Source of the DNA: CAZFYZ01 sp964523735
Lineage (GTDB): Bacteria > Armatimonadota > UBA5829
Length of the DNA stretch: 18,675 nucleotides
Direction of reading: 5' to 3'
Assembly (NCBI GenBank): GCA_964523735.1
Contig: CAZFYZ010000072.1
Span: forward strand, 1 to 18,675
Shown: piece after piece, positions 7,332-14,762 of the stretch
How positions within the stretch are numbered: position 1 is the first letter of the stretch
How the letters are laid out: each line of letters begins with the position of its first letter
The notes under the pieces: model-generated
The model's input: only the letters and a program-made list of their open reading frames with translations
What the model was told of the DNA's origin: nothing
Database searches by the model: none
Program-made: the position numbers and the translations under genes

Positions 7332-9062
7332 ATGAAAACCGCGGGGGCCTACAGCCTTGCAGTCGAGCGTTTGGCGGCGGAGCGGCAGCAGTCGATCATC
7401 CGCCTCTTCCTGGCGCTGACCTCCTCGCTGGTACTCATCAAGTTCTTCTTTGATCAGTCTCCGCCAAGCCCGGACGAGCCGCAGAGAATCGCTGGCGAGC
7501 AGGTAGCCATCATTGTCTCGCTGCTGATCAGCTACAGCGTCATAATGTGGGCGCTTGTCCACTGGAAGCCCGACTGGTTGAGCCCGACTATCGCGATAAG
7601 CAGCTTTGTCGAAGTCGGTCTTATCACCTACCTCATCCGCAGCACCGCGAACACCGAGATACCGTTTCACCTCTGGTACATCTTCTATGTTGTCAGTGTG
7701 GCGACCAGGTATGGCTGGCAGTACTCGGTCCTTGCGCTGAGCGCGAGCATTGTCTCGTTCACCCTGGTGGCCTGCTACGCCCCTCTTTCCTATGGAACCA
7801 ATGTCACTGCTGTGCTCGGTTTCACCGGGTTCCTATTGGTGCTGGCATTCATGTTCGGGCGGATGTCGGAGAAGCAGTTGACCTACCAGGCCAGTATGAC
7901 CGTAGTCAACGAGTTCCGCATAGAACTCGCAGGACTAACGACCTCGAGGGAGATCACGGAGCATCTGCTAACCAGTACCAGGAGCCTGCTGAACACCGAA
8001 GAAGCGTTCTTCCTGCCTGCCAAACGAGGTGTGGACGGTTCGGAAGAGATAGGACTACGTTCGGCCGGAGCTGAGGCGGTCGTGCTATCGACATTCCGAG
8101 AGGGCGGCGGGCCGTGGAATGTCGAGGAGATTATAAGCGAGCAACGTGCGCTTGTCTCTAACCGTCTGGGTAGAGACTCGACTTTTCCAAGGGAACTGGC
8201 CCAGAAGCTCGGTCTGCGGAACCTGGCTGCGGCGCCGATGATGGTCAGAAGCGTTCCGGTCGGCGTCGTCTATGCCGCGAACCGCAAAGACAGGCCGTTG
8301 TCCGCAGATGATCTGCAGCTTCTCGAGCTTATTGCGCGGCAGGCAGCGCCAGTCGTTGAGAACGCTCTTCTCTGGGAACGCCTGCGCGAGGCGGCGGCTG
8401 CCGAGGAGCGGCTCAGGATCGCGCGAGATCTGCACGACAATTTCCTCCAGACTCTTGCCGCCATCAAACTGCACCTGGAGCGCTGCAAGATTCTCATCTC
8501 CAAGGACTCCGCGGAGCGAGCTATAGATGGCGTGGAGCGGATCCACCAGATCGCGACGAGGGGACTCGCAGAGGTCCGCTCTTACTTGAGCGAGCTTCGC
8601 CTGATGGGTCCTGAGCCGAGCCGGTTCAAACAGGCCATCGAGCGCACCGCGACCGACGCTGCCGCGCGAGGCGGATTCGAAACTGAGCTTAAGATCGAAC
8701 TGGCCGACGAGCCGATACCTCCGAACGTGGCGTTGGCCGGATTCCAAATCATGCGGGAACTGCTGAACAACGCGGCGTCCCACTCTCACGCCAAGCACGT
8801 CACGATTGAAGCCGGGATTTCGGATGGGCAGCTCGTGCTGGAGGTCGAGGACGATGGACAGGGCTTTGATGTCTCCAGAGTGAGAGCGGAGAGGGCCTCC
8901 GAGGGCCATCTCGGTCTAGTTGGAGTGGAGGAACGCGCCAAGCAGTCAGGCGGAAGCTTCAGCCTTTCGAGCGAACCAGGGAAGGGCACGCGGATCGTGG
9001 CAACGCTCGCGCTTGTTGGAAGCAAAACGGAGGAGACGGCGGAGGCTGTCGAATCCAGCTGA
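7332..9062 (+). CDS. membrane sensor histidine kinase, GAF-HisKA_3-HATPase (NarL-type partner)
   Basis: This 576-residue kinase probably phosphorylates the response regulator encoded just upstream. About six hydrophobic segments occupy residues 22-177 and form a membrane sensor region without a large external loop. A GAF-like domain follows (about 195-345; AAPMMVRSVPVGVVYAANR near 300-318). The HisKA_3 dimerisation segment holds the phospho-acceptor H368 in RIARDLHDNFLQTLAAI. The ATPase domain shows the N box ELLNNAASHSHA (477-488), G1 DDGQGF (507-512) and G2 GHLGLVG (525-531). The ATG at 7332 follows the regulator stop by 4 nt, with GGTGGA upstream. The signal sensed is unknown. Target genes probably include the pair itself or neighbours, but no operator evidence ties them. 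Confidence 0.94.
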   Translation: MKTAGAYSLAVERLAAERQQSIIRLFLALTSSLVLIKFFFDQSPPSPDEPQRIAGEQVAIIVSLLISYSVIMWALVHWKPDWLSPTIAISSFVEVGLITYLIRSTANTEIPFHLWYIFYVVSVATRYGWQYSVLALSASIVSFTLVACYAPLSYGTNVTAVLGFTGFLLVLAFMFGRMSEKQLTYQASMTVVNEFRIELAGLTTSREITEHLLTSTRSLLNTEEAFFLPAKRGVDGSEEIGLRSAGAEAVVLSTFREGGGPWNVEEIISEQRALVSNRLGRDSTFPRELAQKLGLRNLAAAPMMVRSVPVGVVYAANRKDRPLSADDLQLLELIARQAAPVVENALLWERLREAAAAEERLRIARDLHDNFLQTLAAIKLHLERCKILISKDSAERAIDGVERIHQIATRGLAEVRSYLSELRLMGPEPSRFKQAIERTATDAAARGGFETELKIELADEPIPPNVALAGFQIMRELLNNAASHSHAKHVTIEAGISDGQLVLEVEDDGQGFDVSRVRAERASEGHLGLVGVEERAKQSGGSFSLSSEPGKGTRIVATLALVGSKTEETAEAVESS

Positions 9063-9089
9063 TGTTCTCTTCGAGGGTTTGCTGCACAC

Positions 9090-10127
9090 TCACCTCGTAA
9101 CCACCACCACCGCATTGCTGATCTTCCGCCCCGGCGTGATCACGAACTTGCCATTTGCCCAGAGGCCGGACGATGCCCCGCCGTCCAGGTTCATGGCGTC
9201 GTGGGCCCCCAAGCCCTTCATCACGTAAGCGAGGTCCCGCACTGTCGCGAGGCAGGTTACCAGAAGCAGGCTCTTGTCCTTGGTGACGCCGATCGCGCTT
9301 CTGGCGCCTGCAGTGTTCAGTATCTTCGGACTGGTGAAGCCTTCTGAGACTGGATCATAGCAGACCTTGCCTGCCTTAACGAGCCTGGGTCCGCAGCCGA
9401 TAGCCTCGGTGACGCGACTCCAGAACTCGGGGTCGGCCGCGCCCTCATACACTGCCTCGAAAGAGCACTTCTCATCCTCTTCGAAACGCTTCGCAATACC
9501 CGACTCCCCGCCAGAGAACGCTAAGACGTAGCCATCGGGAGGTATCGGCTGTCCACCGGAACTCAGTCTCTTCACCGAGTCATTGACCACCACAACTTGG
9601 GATCCGCTTGGGGGGGTCTTCGCTCTTGCCCAATACTTGTTGAACACTGCCGCAGGTCCCACATGGTTCACAAGATACGCGTACCAGTTGGATGCCCAGC
9701 TCTTAGAGCCTCCGACCTGTCCGCGCATCCTGATCTTGACCCGATCCATGCGGTAGTCCCCCGCGGCATCAAAGCCAAGCGTGGTTCCAGTGTCACCTAT
9801 GTGCGCGACCTCGCCACCAATCGTCAAGTTGTGCCAGGGCGGCTTGATATCATCCTGGGTATAGGCATCGAAGAAGCAGCCGTTGATAGCGGCAACTGCA
9901 CCGTACCGATTGGCGATGCCCGACAGGGACTCGGTGAGACCAACTTTCCCCATCGCCAGACCGACCTTCACCTGATACTTGTCGAGAGGCACCCGAACCA
10001 CATGCGCCGTGAGCATCTTCCCGCCGATGTTGACGCGCTTCTGCTCGTCAGGGACTGGATCGGCGTACAGCCCCGCGCACCAAGAAACAAGGACGAACGA
10101 AAGCACTACAGTGCCAAGCCTGTTCAC
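9090..10127 (-). CDS. secreted phosphodiester glycosidase-family protein (NAGPA-like)
   Basis: This 345-residue protein has an N-terminal signal peptide (basic start MNRLG, hydrophobic core TVVLSFVLVSWCAGL, likely cleavage after AGLYA at about residue 22). The mature part matches the phosphodiester glycosidase/NAGPA family. It has AAINGCFFD (79-87), AGARSAIGV in the second half and the conserved C-terminal DAMNLDGGASSGLW (about 310-323). Family members cleave glycosyl-phosphodiester bonds or act on cell-wall glycans; the substrate here is unknown. I chose GTG 10127 because GGAGG lies 9 nt upstream and it gives a clean signal peptide. An ATG at 10148 would add seven residues and place the GGAGG inside the gene. 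The gene converges on the kinase gene, 27 nt away. Confidence 0.9.
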   Translation of the reverse strand: MNRLGTVVLSFVLVSWCAGLYADPVPDEQKRVNIGGKMLTAHVVRVPLDKYQVKVGLAMGKVGLTESLSGIANRYGAVAAINGCFFDAYTQDDIKPPWHNLTIGGEVAHIGDTGTTLGFDAAGDYRMDRVKIRMRGQVGGSKSWASNWYAYLVNHVGPAAVFNKYWARAKTPPSGSQVVVVNDSVKRLSSGGQPIPPDGYVLAFSGGESGIAKRFEEDEKCSFEAVYEGAADPEFWSRVTEAIGCGPRLVKAGKVCYDPVSEGFTSPKILNTAGARSAIGVTKDKSLLLVTCLATVRDLAYVMKGLGAHDAMNLDGGASSGLWANGKFVITPGRKISNAVVVVTR

Positions 10128-10151
10128 GCTGATAGACCTCCAGGGCAATGA

Positions 10152-10281
10152 AACAGCTCACACTCGCCCACAGTCATTTCGAGCAGTGCGAGAAATCTGC
10201 TTTTTGCGGGGCTCTTGGCAGATGCCGAAAAGCAGATTTCTCACTGCGTTCGAAATGACAACTCCCGAAGACTGAGCTGTT
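10152..10281. repeat. long nested inverted repeat (REP-like) in the glycosidase leader
   Basis: Main arms 10173-10204 and 10228-10259 (32 nt each) begin GTCATTTCGA and end GAAATGAC. They are almost perfectly complementary apart from a short shuffled patch, with a 23-nt loop. An outer pair, AACAGCTCA (10152-10160) with TGAGCTGTT (10273-10281), closes the structure. The TCATTTCGA...GAGAAATCTGC type of palindrome resembles dispersed intergenic repeats in many environmental genomes. It lies wholly within the likely 5' leader of the minus-strand gene at 10127. Confidence 0.85.
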
Positions 10282-10300
10282 ACGAGGCAATGACCTGCGA

Positions 10301-10330
10301 GCATTATAGCACGCAGCAGTGGTATAATGC
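10301..10330. promoter_or_regulatory. symmetric divergent promoter with facing extended -10 boxes
   Basis: On the plus strand TGGTATAAT (10320-10328) is a consensus extended -10 for the flavoprotein gene. On the minus strand TGCTATAAT (10311-10303) is an equivalent element for the glycosidase gene. The outer arms GCATTATA (10301-10308) and TATAATGC (10323-10330) form a perfect inverted repeat. No good -35 was seen for either, which fits extended -10 promoters. Confidence 0.65.
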
Positions 10331-10374
10331 GTGCGAGGGAGACCTCCAGTAATGACAGCATTCGGGAGAGCCAG

Positions 10375-10944
10375 ATGAAGAAAGCAGTCTGCATCCTGGG
10401 CAGCCCCAGGAAAGACGGGAATACGGCCGCCTTAGCCGCCAGATTCGCCGAGACAGCCACCAGCTTGGGCGTCGCAGTCAAGACCCTCCAACTGAACGAC
10501 CTAACGTTCAAAGGTTGCCAGGCCTGTATGAGTTGCAAGACAACTTCTGAGACCTGCGTGGTCGAGGATGATTTGAGCGCAGTGCTCGCCGCAGTTGCCG
10601 AGGCCGATGTGATGGTGATGACTTCGCCGATCTACTTCGGTCAAGTGAGCGGTCAGTTCAAGTGTTTCCTTGACAGGCTGTTCTCGTTCCTGAAGCCGGA
10701 CTTCATGACCAACCCGAACCCGCTGCGGTTCGCGCCAGGCAAGAAAGCGCTCTTCATCACCGCACAGGGCGATCCGGACGCCTCACACTACGATGCCGCC
10801 GCCGGCTATGCTGAGTTCTTCAGCATGTTCGGCGTCCAGACCCGCGTCATCCGCGCGGTAGGCGTTAACGATCCAGGCGATGCAGCCTCGCAGCCCGACC
10901 TGATGAATCAGGCCGAGGATGCAGCGCGGGAGATGCTGGCCTAG
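10375..10944 (+). CDS. NAD(P)H-dependent FMN reductase / iron-sulfur flavoprotein-like
   Basis: This 189-residue flavodoxin-fold protein has the FMN-phosphate loop GSPRKDGNT (9-17) and the second flavin-contact motif TSPIYFGQVSGQFKCFLDR. A four-cysteine cluster, C48-x2-C51-x2-C54-x6-C61 (GCQACMSCKTTSETC), resembles the compact 4Fe-4S motif of Isf-type flavoproteins; many related reductases keep some of these cysteines. It probably transfers electrons to small acceptors such as quinones, metals or nitro-compounds; the acceptor is unknown. I chose ATG 10375 because GGGAGAG lies just upstream. The frame opens earlier, at 10327, but that point is within the -10 box. Transcription probably starts near 10335. 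It is the only gene in its unit. Confidence 0.87.
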   Translation: MKKAVCILGSPRKDGNTAALAARFAETATSLGVAVKTLQLNDLTFKGCQACMSCKTTSETCVVEDDLSAVLAAVAEADVMVMTSPIYFGQVSGQFKCFLDRLFSFLKPDFMTNPNPLRFAPGKKALFITAQGDPDASHYDAAAGYAEFFSMFGVQTRVIRAVGVNDPGDAASQPDLMNQAEDAAREMLA

Positions 10945-10985
10945 GCGATTCACGCTCTTCGACTTGCGCAGGTCCGTGTGCGCTT

Positions 10986-11040
10986 AGTAGCGGCAGCGTA
11001 TCAAAGCGCCGCGCCTGGCCTTCGATACGCTACCGCTACT
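10986..11040. repeat. intergenic inverted repeat (REP-like), possible terminator
   Basis: Arms AGTAGCGGCAGCGTATC (10986-11002) and GATACGCTACCGCTACT (11024-11040) pair at 16 of 17 positions around a 21-nt loop. It lies 42 nt after the flavoprotein stop. There is no T-run, so it is either a dispersed palindromic repeat or a non-canonical terminator. The rest of the 10945-11174 gap shows nothing recognisable beyond the ribosome site of the next gene. Confidence 0.75.
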
Positions 11041-11174
11041 CAGGCTGGGCGGAGTAGTGCGAGTTGGTCAGCGTGAACTACTTGGCAGAAGTCTCCACAG
11101 CGCAAAAGAAGTCGAAACGAACTGCTCACTTATGTTGTCTAACCAGATAGATCACTTGGGAGGAACAGCAGACT

Positions 11175-12002
11175 GTGAGCAGTATCTTTCGACTGGCCGC
11201 CGTGGCATTTGTCGCGTGCCTGGCAGTTACCGCAGCCAACTCAGGAACTCAGCAGGCGACCAGGCCATTACCATCCGACGTCGATCTTCGTCCGGTCTTT
11301 GACAAGGCCGGCTTTACGCCCCGCTCTCAGGCCCCACGCGGCACTTGCTCGGTGTTCGCATTCACGTCGGCCGTGGAGTACGCTCTCGCCAAGAGAGCGC
11401 CGATCGAGCGACTTAGCCCCGAGTACGCCAACTGGGCCGGGGCAAGAGCCAACAACTCGCGCGGCGACGGCAACTTCTTCATCGGCTTGCTGCGGGGCTT
11501 CGAGAAATCTGGCATCTGCCTCGACAGGCAGTACCCATACCGCAAGAGATTCGACCCGGACATGGACCCGCCGGCAGCCGCTCGTGAGTATGCGAAGTGG
11601 TCGCTCAGGCAGGGACTCAAGTTCCACTGGATCAAGCCGACAGGAGATCAGTGCGGACTCACCGATGAGCAGTTCATGGCTTTCAAGCGTCTGCTCGCTG
11701 ACGGCTGGCCGGTGCTCGGCGGTTTCCGGCTGTCGAAGAGGGACGGATGGAAAGACAACATCCTGCTCTACTACCCGCCCGAGGGCATGGACTTTAACTC
11801 CGGTCACAGTATGGTAGTGGTCGGATACAAAGACGATCCGACTCAGCCGGGTGGGGGCCTCTTCATCATCCTGAACTCAGGCGACGCCAACTACGGCTAC
11901 ACGCCCTATGCTTATGTGAAGTCCTACATACTCGACTGCCTGTGGGTAGACTTCGGCAAGCCTATCCCCGGCCTGCCGAATGTAGAGGTCGAGCATCCCT
12001 AG
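11175..12002 (+). CDS. secreted papain-like (C1 family) cysteine peptidase
   Basis: This 275-residue protein has a signal peptide (MSSIFRLAAVAFVACLAVTAANSG, about 1-24) and almost no propeptide. The C1 fold follows. The oxyanion Gln and catalytic Cys are Q52 and C58 in SQAPRGTCSVFAF, the catalytic His is H211 in SGHSMVVVGYKDD, and the Asn is N234 in ILNSGDANYG. The usual Asn-Ser-Trp-Gly is changed to NSGD, and the substrate-side Trp after Cys is Val-Phe. It lacks the 80-100 residue propeptide of secreted papains, so it may be active without processing or act in a special role. The start is GTG 11175, with GGGAGGA 10 nt upstream. A membrane protease gene follows 128 nt later, separated by a hairpin. 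Confidence 0.9.
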   Translation: MSSIFRLAAVAFVACLAVTAANSGTQQATRPLPSDVDLRPVFDKAGFTPRSQAPRGTCSVFAFTSAVEYALAKRAPIERLSPEYANWAGARANNSRGDGNFFIGLLRGFEKSGICLDRQYPYRKRFDPDMDPPAAAREYAKWSLRQGLKFHWIKPTGDQCGLTDEQFMAFKRLLADGWPVLGGFRLSKRDGWKDNILLYYPPEGMDFNSGHSMVVVGYKDDPTQPGGGLFIILNSGDANYGYTPYAYVKSYILDCLWVDFGKPIPGLPNVEVEHP

Positions 12003-12029
12003 CGTAACAGACTGAGCAGAAGAGCTAGT

Positions 12030-12098
12030 CGGGACAGCATGTCCAGGCAACCGTCATGGAGGAATAGACCTCCCTTTGCCGAACACATGTCTGTCCCG
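12030..12098 (+). terminator. nested hairpin between the C1 and M48 peptidase genes
   Basis: Outer arms CGGGACAGCATGT (12030-12042) and ACATGTCTGTCCCG (12085-12098) pair with a single bulge. An inner pair GGCAA/TTGCC (12046-12050, 12076-12080) and a central GGAGG/CCTCC (12058-12062, 12069-12073) stack inside. The right arm is followed by TTTTC. It probably ends the upstream transcript, but the T-run is short and a structured leader of the M48 gene is the alternative. Confidence 0.5.
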
Positions 12099-12130
12099 TT
12101 TTCATTACCGATCTGTTGAGGTGATCAAAG

Positions 12131-13756
12131 ATGAGTAAGCTCTTCGTAAGGTCATTTCTAGTTCTGACACTTCTGTTCGGCATGGTCTTCGCCGTCGGAA
12201 CAGCGGTACTTTACCACTATCACTGCCCGCTCATATGGGCGCTCGGCTTGGCCGTAATCGTCGTAACCCTGCAGTATATCCTAAGTCCCTATATCATCGA
12301 CTGGATATACCACATAAACTGGACCCCACCGCGGATGCTTGCTCCGGAATTTGCCGAGTTTCTTGAGGGCGTCTGCAAGAAACGCGGCATCGCTGTACCG
12401 CGATTCGGTATTATCGAGGACGGGAACCCGAACGCCTTCACCTACGGCCATGTGCCGTCCAATGCGCGGCTGGTGGTCACGCGCGGGCTCCTGCAGATGC
12501 TCGACCGGGAGGAATATGAGGCGGTGATCGCTCACGAGATTGGGCACATCAGGCACTACGACTTCATCGTCATGACGTTTGCCTCCCTCGCTCCGCTCAT
12601 GCTCTACATGCTCTACAGATGGACAAGGGATCGCAGAGATGGGATATTCGCTGTCTCGATTGGTGCGTACGTCGCTTACATCGTCAGCCAGTACATCGTT
12701 CTCTTCCTGTCGCGCGTCCGCGAGTTCTATGCCGATGAGCATGCGGCGAACATCGTCAGCAACCCAAATTCGCTATCGACAGCCCTCGTGAAGATCGCCT
12801 ACGGTTTGGCGCGGATCAATCAGCAGCCCGATGACGACGGAGACCAGAAGAAGAACAAGCAGCCCGCCCTCAACAAGAGCCAGCTTATGGGCAGCCTCGG
12901 TGTCTGCAGCTTTGGCTCGGCTGTCCCGATGGCACTCTACTCCACCAATGCAGCGGGGCAGTTTGCGCCGGATCACATGGTCCGCGCGATGCAGTGGGAC
13001 CTCTGGAACCCCTGGGCCAAGTTCTTCGAGCTTAACAGCACGCATCCACTGGTTGCCCAGAGAGTGAGGGCGGCCTCAAGGATTGCCATGCGTCGCAATC
13101 AGCAGCCAGCCTTCCCTCTTACTTCTGAGCCGCGCGAGAGCTGCTGGCCCACGTTCCTGATGGACCTCTTGTTCCTCGCGTTGCCGTGGATCGGCGTCGC
13201 TCTGGGACTGCTCTTCGCATATGGGCGCGGGTTCTCCGGAGCCGACGCGAATCCTTTCGGCTGGTTCGTCAGCAGCCTCAAGCTGGTGTTCCTGTTCGGG
13301 GGGATAGGCTGGCTGATCAGGCTTTCGTTCAGCTATGGCGGCTCATTCAAGAAATCGACGGTCGTTGAGCTGGTCGGCGATGTGGACGTCTCACATATCC
13401 GCTCGATCCCGGTCGAGTTGGAGGGAGAGGTGATCGGCCGCGGAGTCCCGGGGCTGTTCTGGAGCAAGGACTTGGTGATGCAGGACGAGAGCGGCTTTGT
13501 CACGCTCATCTACCGCCAGCCCCTCGGGTTCCTGGAGACGCTGTTCGGCATCTTCGGCGCAGAGTGGCTGATCGGTCAGAAGGGCAAGATCCGTGGCTGG
13601 TACCGCCGAGGGCCTATCCCATATGTCGAACTCAAAGAAGCTGATTTCGCGAACGGCCGCAGCGTCCGGTGCTACTACTACGTGTTCACCTGGGCGATGG
13701 CTCTGCTGACCACGCTAGTCGGAGCCTATATGACATTCGCGAGCATGGGTCACTAG
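12131..13756 (+). CDS. M48-family membrane metalloprotease (HtpX-like) with C-terminal domain
   Basis: This 541-residue integral membrane zinc protease has two N-terminal membrane helices (about 7-27 and 33-53). The zinc motif is H135-E-I-G-H139, with a third ligand at E198 in SRVREFYADEHA and the conserved STHP (303-306). Further hydrophobic segments lie at about 149-163, 172-193, 344-364, 383-400 and 517-537. HtpX is about 290 residues, so this is much longer. The region 410-510 is an extra soluble domain (VELEGEVIGRGVPGLFWSKD, then GWYRRGPIPYVEL), seen in some archaeal and environmental M48 proteins. It probably removes damaged or misassembled membrane proteins. GAGGTGATC lies 4 nt before the ATG and is an extended anti-Shine-Dalgarno match. 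Confidence 0.93.
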   Translation: MSKLFVRSFLVLTLLFGMVFAVGTAVLYHYHCPLIWALGLAVIVVTLQYILSPYIIDWIYHINWTPPRMLAPEFAEFLEGVCKKRGIAVPRFGIIEDGNPNAFTYGHVPSNARLVVTRGLLQMLDREEYEAVIAHEIGHIRHYDFIVMTFASLAPLMLYMLYRWTRDRRDGIFAVSIGAYVAYIVSQYIVLFLSRVREFYADEHAANIVSNPNSLSTALVKIAYGLARINQQPDDDGDQKKNKQPALNKSQLMGSLGVCSFGSAVPMALYSTNAAGQFAPDHMVRAMQWDLWNPWAKFFELNSTHPLVAQRVRAASRIAMRRNQQPAFPLTSEPRESCWPTFLMDLLFLALPWIGVALGLLFAYGRGFSGADANPFGWFVSSLKLVFLFGGIGWLIRLSFSYGGSFKKSTVVELVGDVDVSHIRSIPVELEGEVIGRGVPGLFWSKDLVMQDESGFVTLIYRQPLGFLETLFGIFGAEWLIGQKGKIRGWYRRGPIPYVELKEADFANGRSVRCYYYVFTWAMALLTTLVGAYMTFASMGH

Positions 13757-13788
13757 CCGAAAGACCGCTGAAGCGAATTGCACCCATT

Positions 13789-13822
13789 GTCACCCCGAAT
13801 CTGATCCCAGGCTCGGGGTGAC
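13789..13822. terminator. hairpin between convergent M48 and pyrD genes
   Basis: GTCACCCCGA (13789-13798) and TCGGGGTGAC (13813-13822) form a perfect 10-bp stem with a 14-nt loop in the 76-nt gap between two genes that end towards each other. There is no T-run on either strand. It probably blocks read-through in both directions or is a dispersed repeat. Confidence 0.5.
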
Positions 13823-13832
13823 GTCTTCGCTC

Positions 13833-14762
13833 CTACGAAACCGTCCCTACAATCTCATTAACATCCGCGATGCCCATCGACTTCAGGTAGTCCCTGATCC
13901 CATCGACTATCTCGATGGGCGCAAGTGGGTTCACGAAGTTGGCGGTGCCCACGGAGACCGCGTCCGCGCCGGCGAGCATGAACTCGACTGCGTCCATGGC
14001 GTTCATGATCCCGCCTCCGCCCATGATCGGCACATCTACTGCCTGTGCGACATCGTAGACCATCCGCAGCGCGACGGGCTTGATCGCGGGGCCCGAGAGG
14101 CCGCCGGTCTTGTTGGCAAGCCTGAATGTGCGGGTCCAGGGGTCGATGGCAGTGCCGAGCAGTGTGTTGATCAGCGACAAGGCGTCACTGCCCGCATCGA
14201 CTGCGGCTCGCGCGATTGCGGCTATGTTGCCTGTGTTAGGGGAGAGCTTGGTGATGAGGGTCAGATCGGTCTTCTTCCGCACGGCGCTGATCACCTCGGC
14301 AGTGCCCTCGGGAGTAGCGCCGAAAACCAGGCAGCCCTCCTTAACGTTCGGGCAGGAGATGTTGATCTCAAGGCCTGCGACATCCTCGAGCCCATCCAAT
14401 CTTGCGGCGACTTCCGCGTATTCCTCCACGGTGTGGCCGACGACGTTTACGATCACCGGCACGTCGAACCACCGCAGGAACGGCAGCTTCTCCAGGATCA
14501 GCGAGTCCACGCCATCGTTCTGAAGGCCGATCGCGTTGAGCATGCCCGAGGGGGTCTCGATGGTGCGAGGGTAGTCGTTGCCGTCCCAAGGCTTCAGCGA
14601 GGTGCCCTTCACGATTATCGCGCCTAGTTTGGCAAGGTCGTAGAAGTCCGACATCTCCTTGCCATAGCCGAATGTGCCGGAGGCTACCGTGACCGGGTTC
14701 TTCAGCTCGATCTCGCCGATCTTGACGGCCTGGTTGGGTCCCTTGTCGACGCCTACTCCCAT
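13833..14762 (-). CDS. pyrD: dihydroorotate dehydrogenase B, catalytic subunit (class 1B)
   Basis: This 309-residue enzyme oxidises dihydroorotate to orotate in pyrimidine synthesis, using FMN and passing electrons to the PyrK subunit. NISCPNVKEG (134-143) contains the catalytic Cys137 of class 1 enzymes (class 2 has Ser). VKGTSLKPWDGN (52-63) and TKLSPNTGNI (171-180) contribute FMN and substrate contacts, and a GGGGI motif near the C-terminus binds the phosphate. The start is ATG 14762, which has GGAGG 7 nt upstream and overlaps the end of pyrK by 10 nt. A longer frame to 14819 only reads through pyrK in another phase. The position directly after pyrK supports class 1B rather than the fumarate-dependent 1A type. 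Confidence 0.96.
   Translation of the reverse strand: MGVGVDKGPNQAVKIGEIELKNPVTVASGTFGYGKEMSDFYDLAKLGAIIVKGTSLKPWDGNDYPRTIETPSGMLNAIGLQNDGVDSLILEKLPFLRWFDVPVIVNVVGHTVEEYAEVAARLDGLEDVAGLEINISCPNVKEGCLVFGATPEGTAEVISAVRKKTDLTLITKLSPNTGNIAAIARAAVDAGSDALSLINTLLGTAIDPWTRTFRLANKTGGLSGPAIKPVALRMVYDVAQAVDVPIMGGGGIMNAMDAVEFMLAGADAVSVGTANFVNPLAPIEIVDGIRDYLKSMGIADVNEIVGTVS

Noticed and set aside
13818..14627. A 269-codon plus-strand ORF.
   Set aside because: It is antisense to pyrD, which is fully conserved. The translation is low-complexity shadow sequence.
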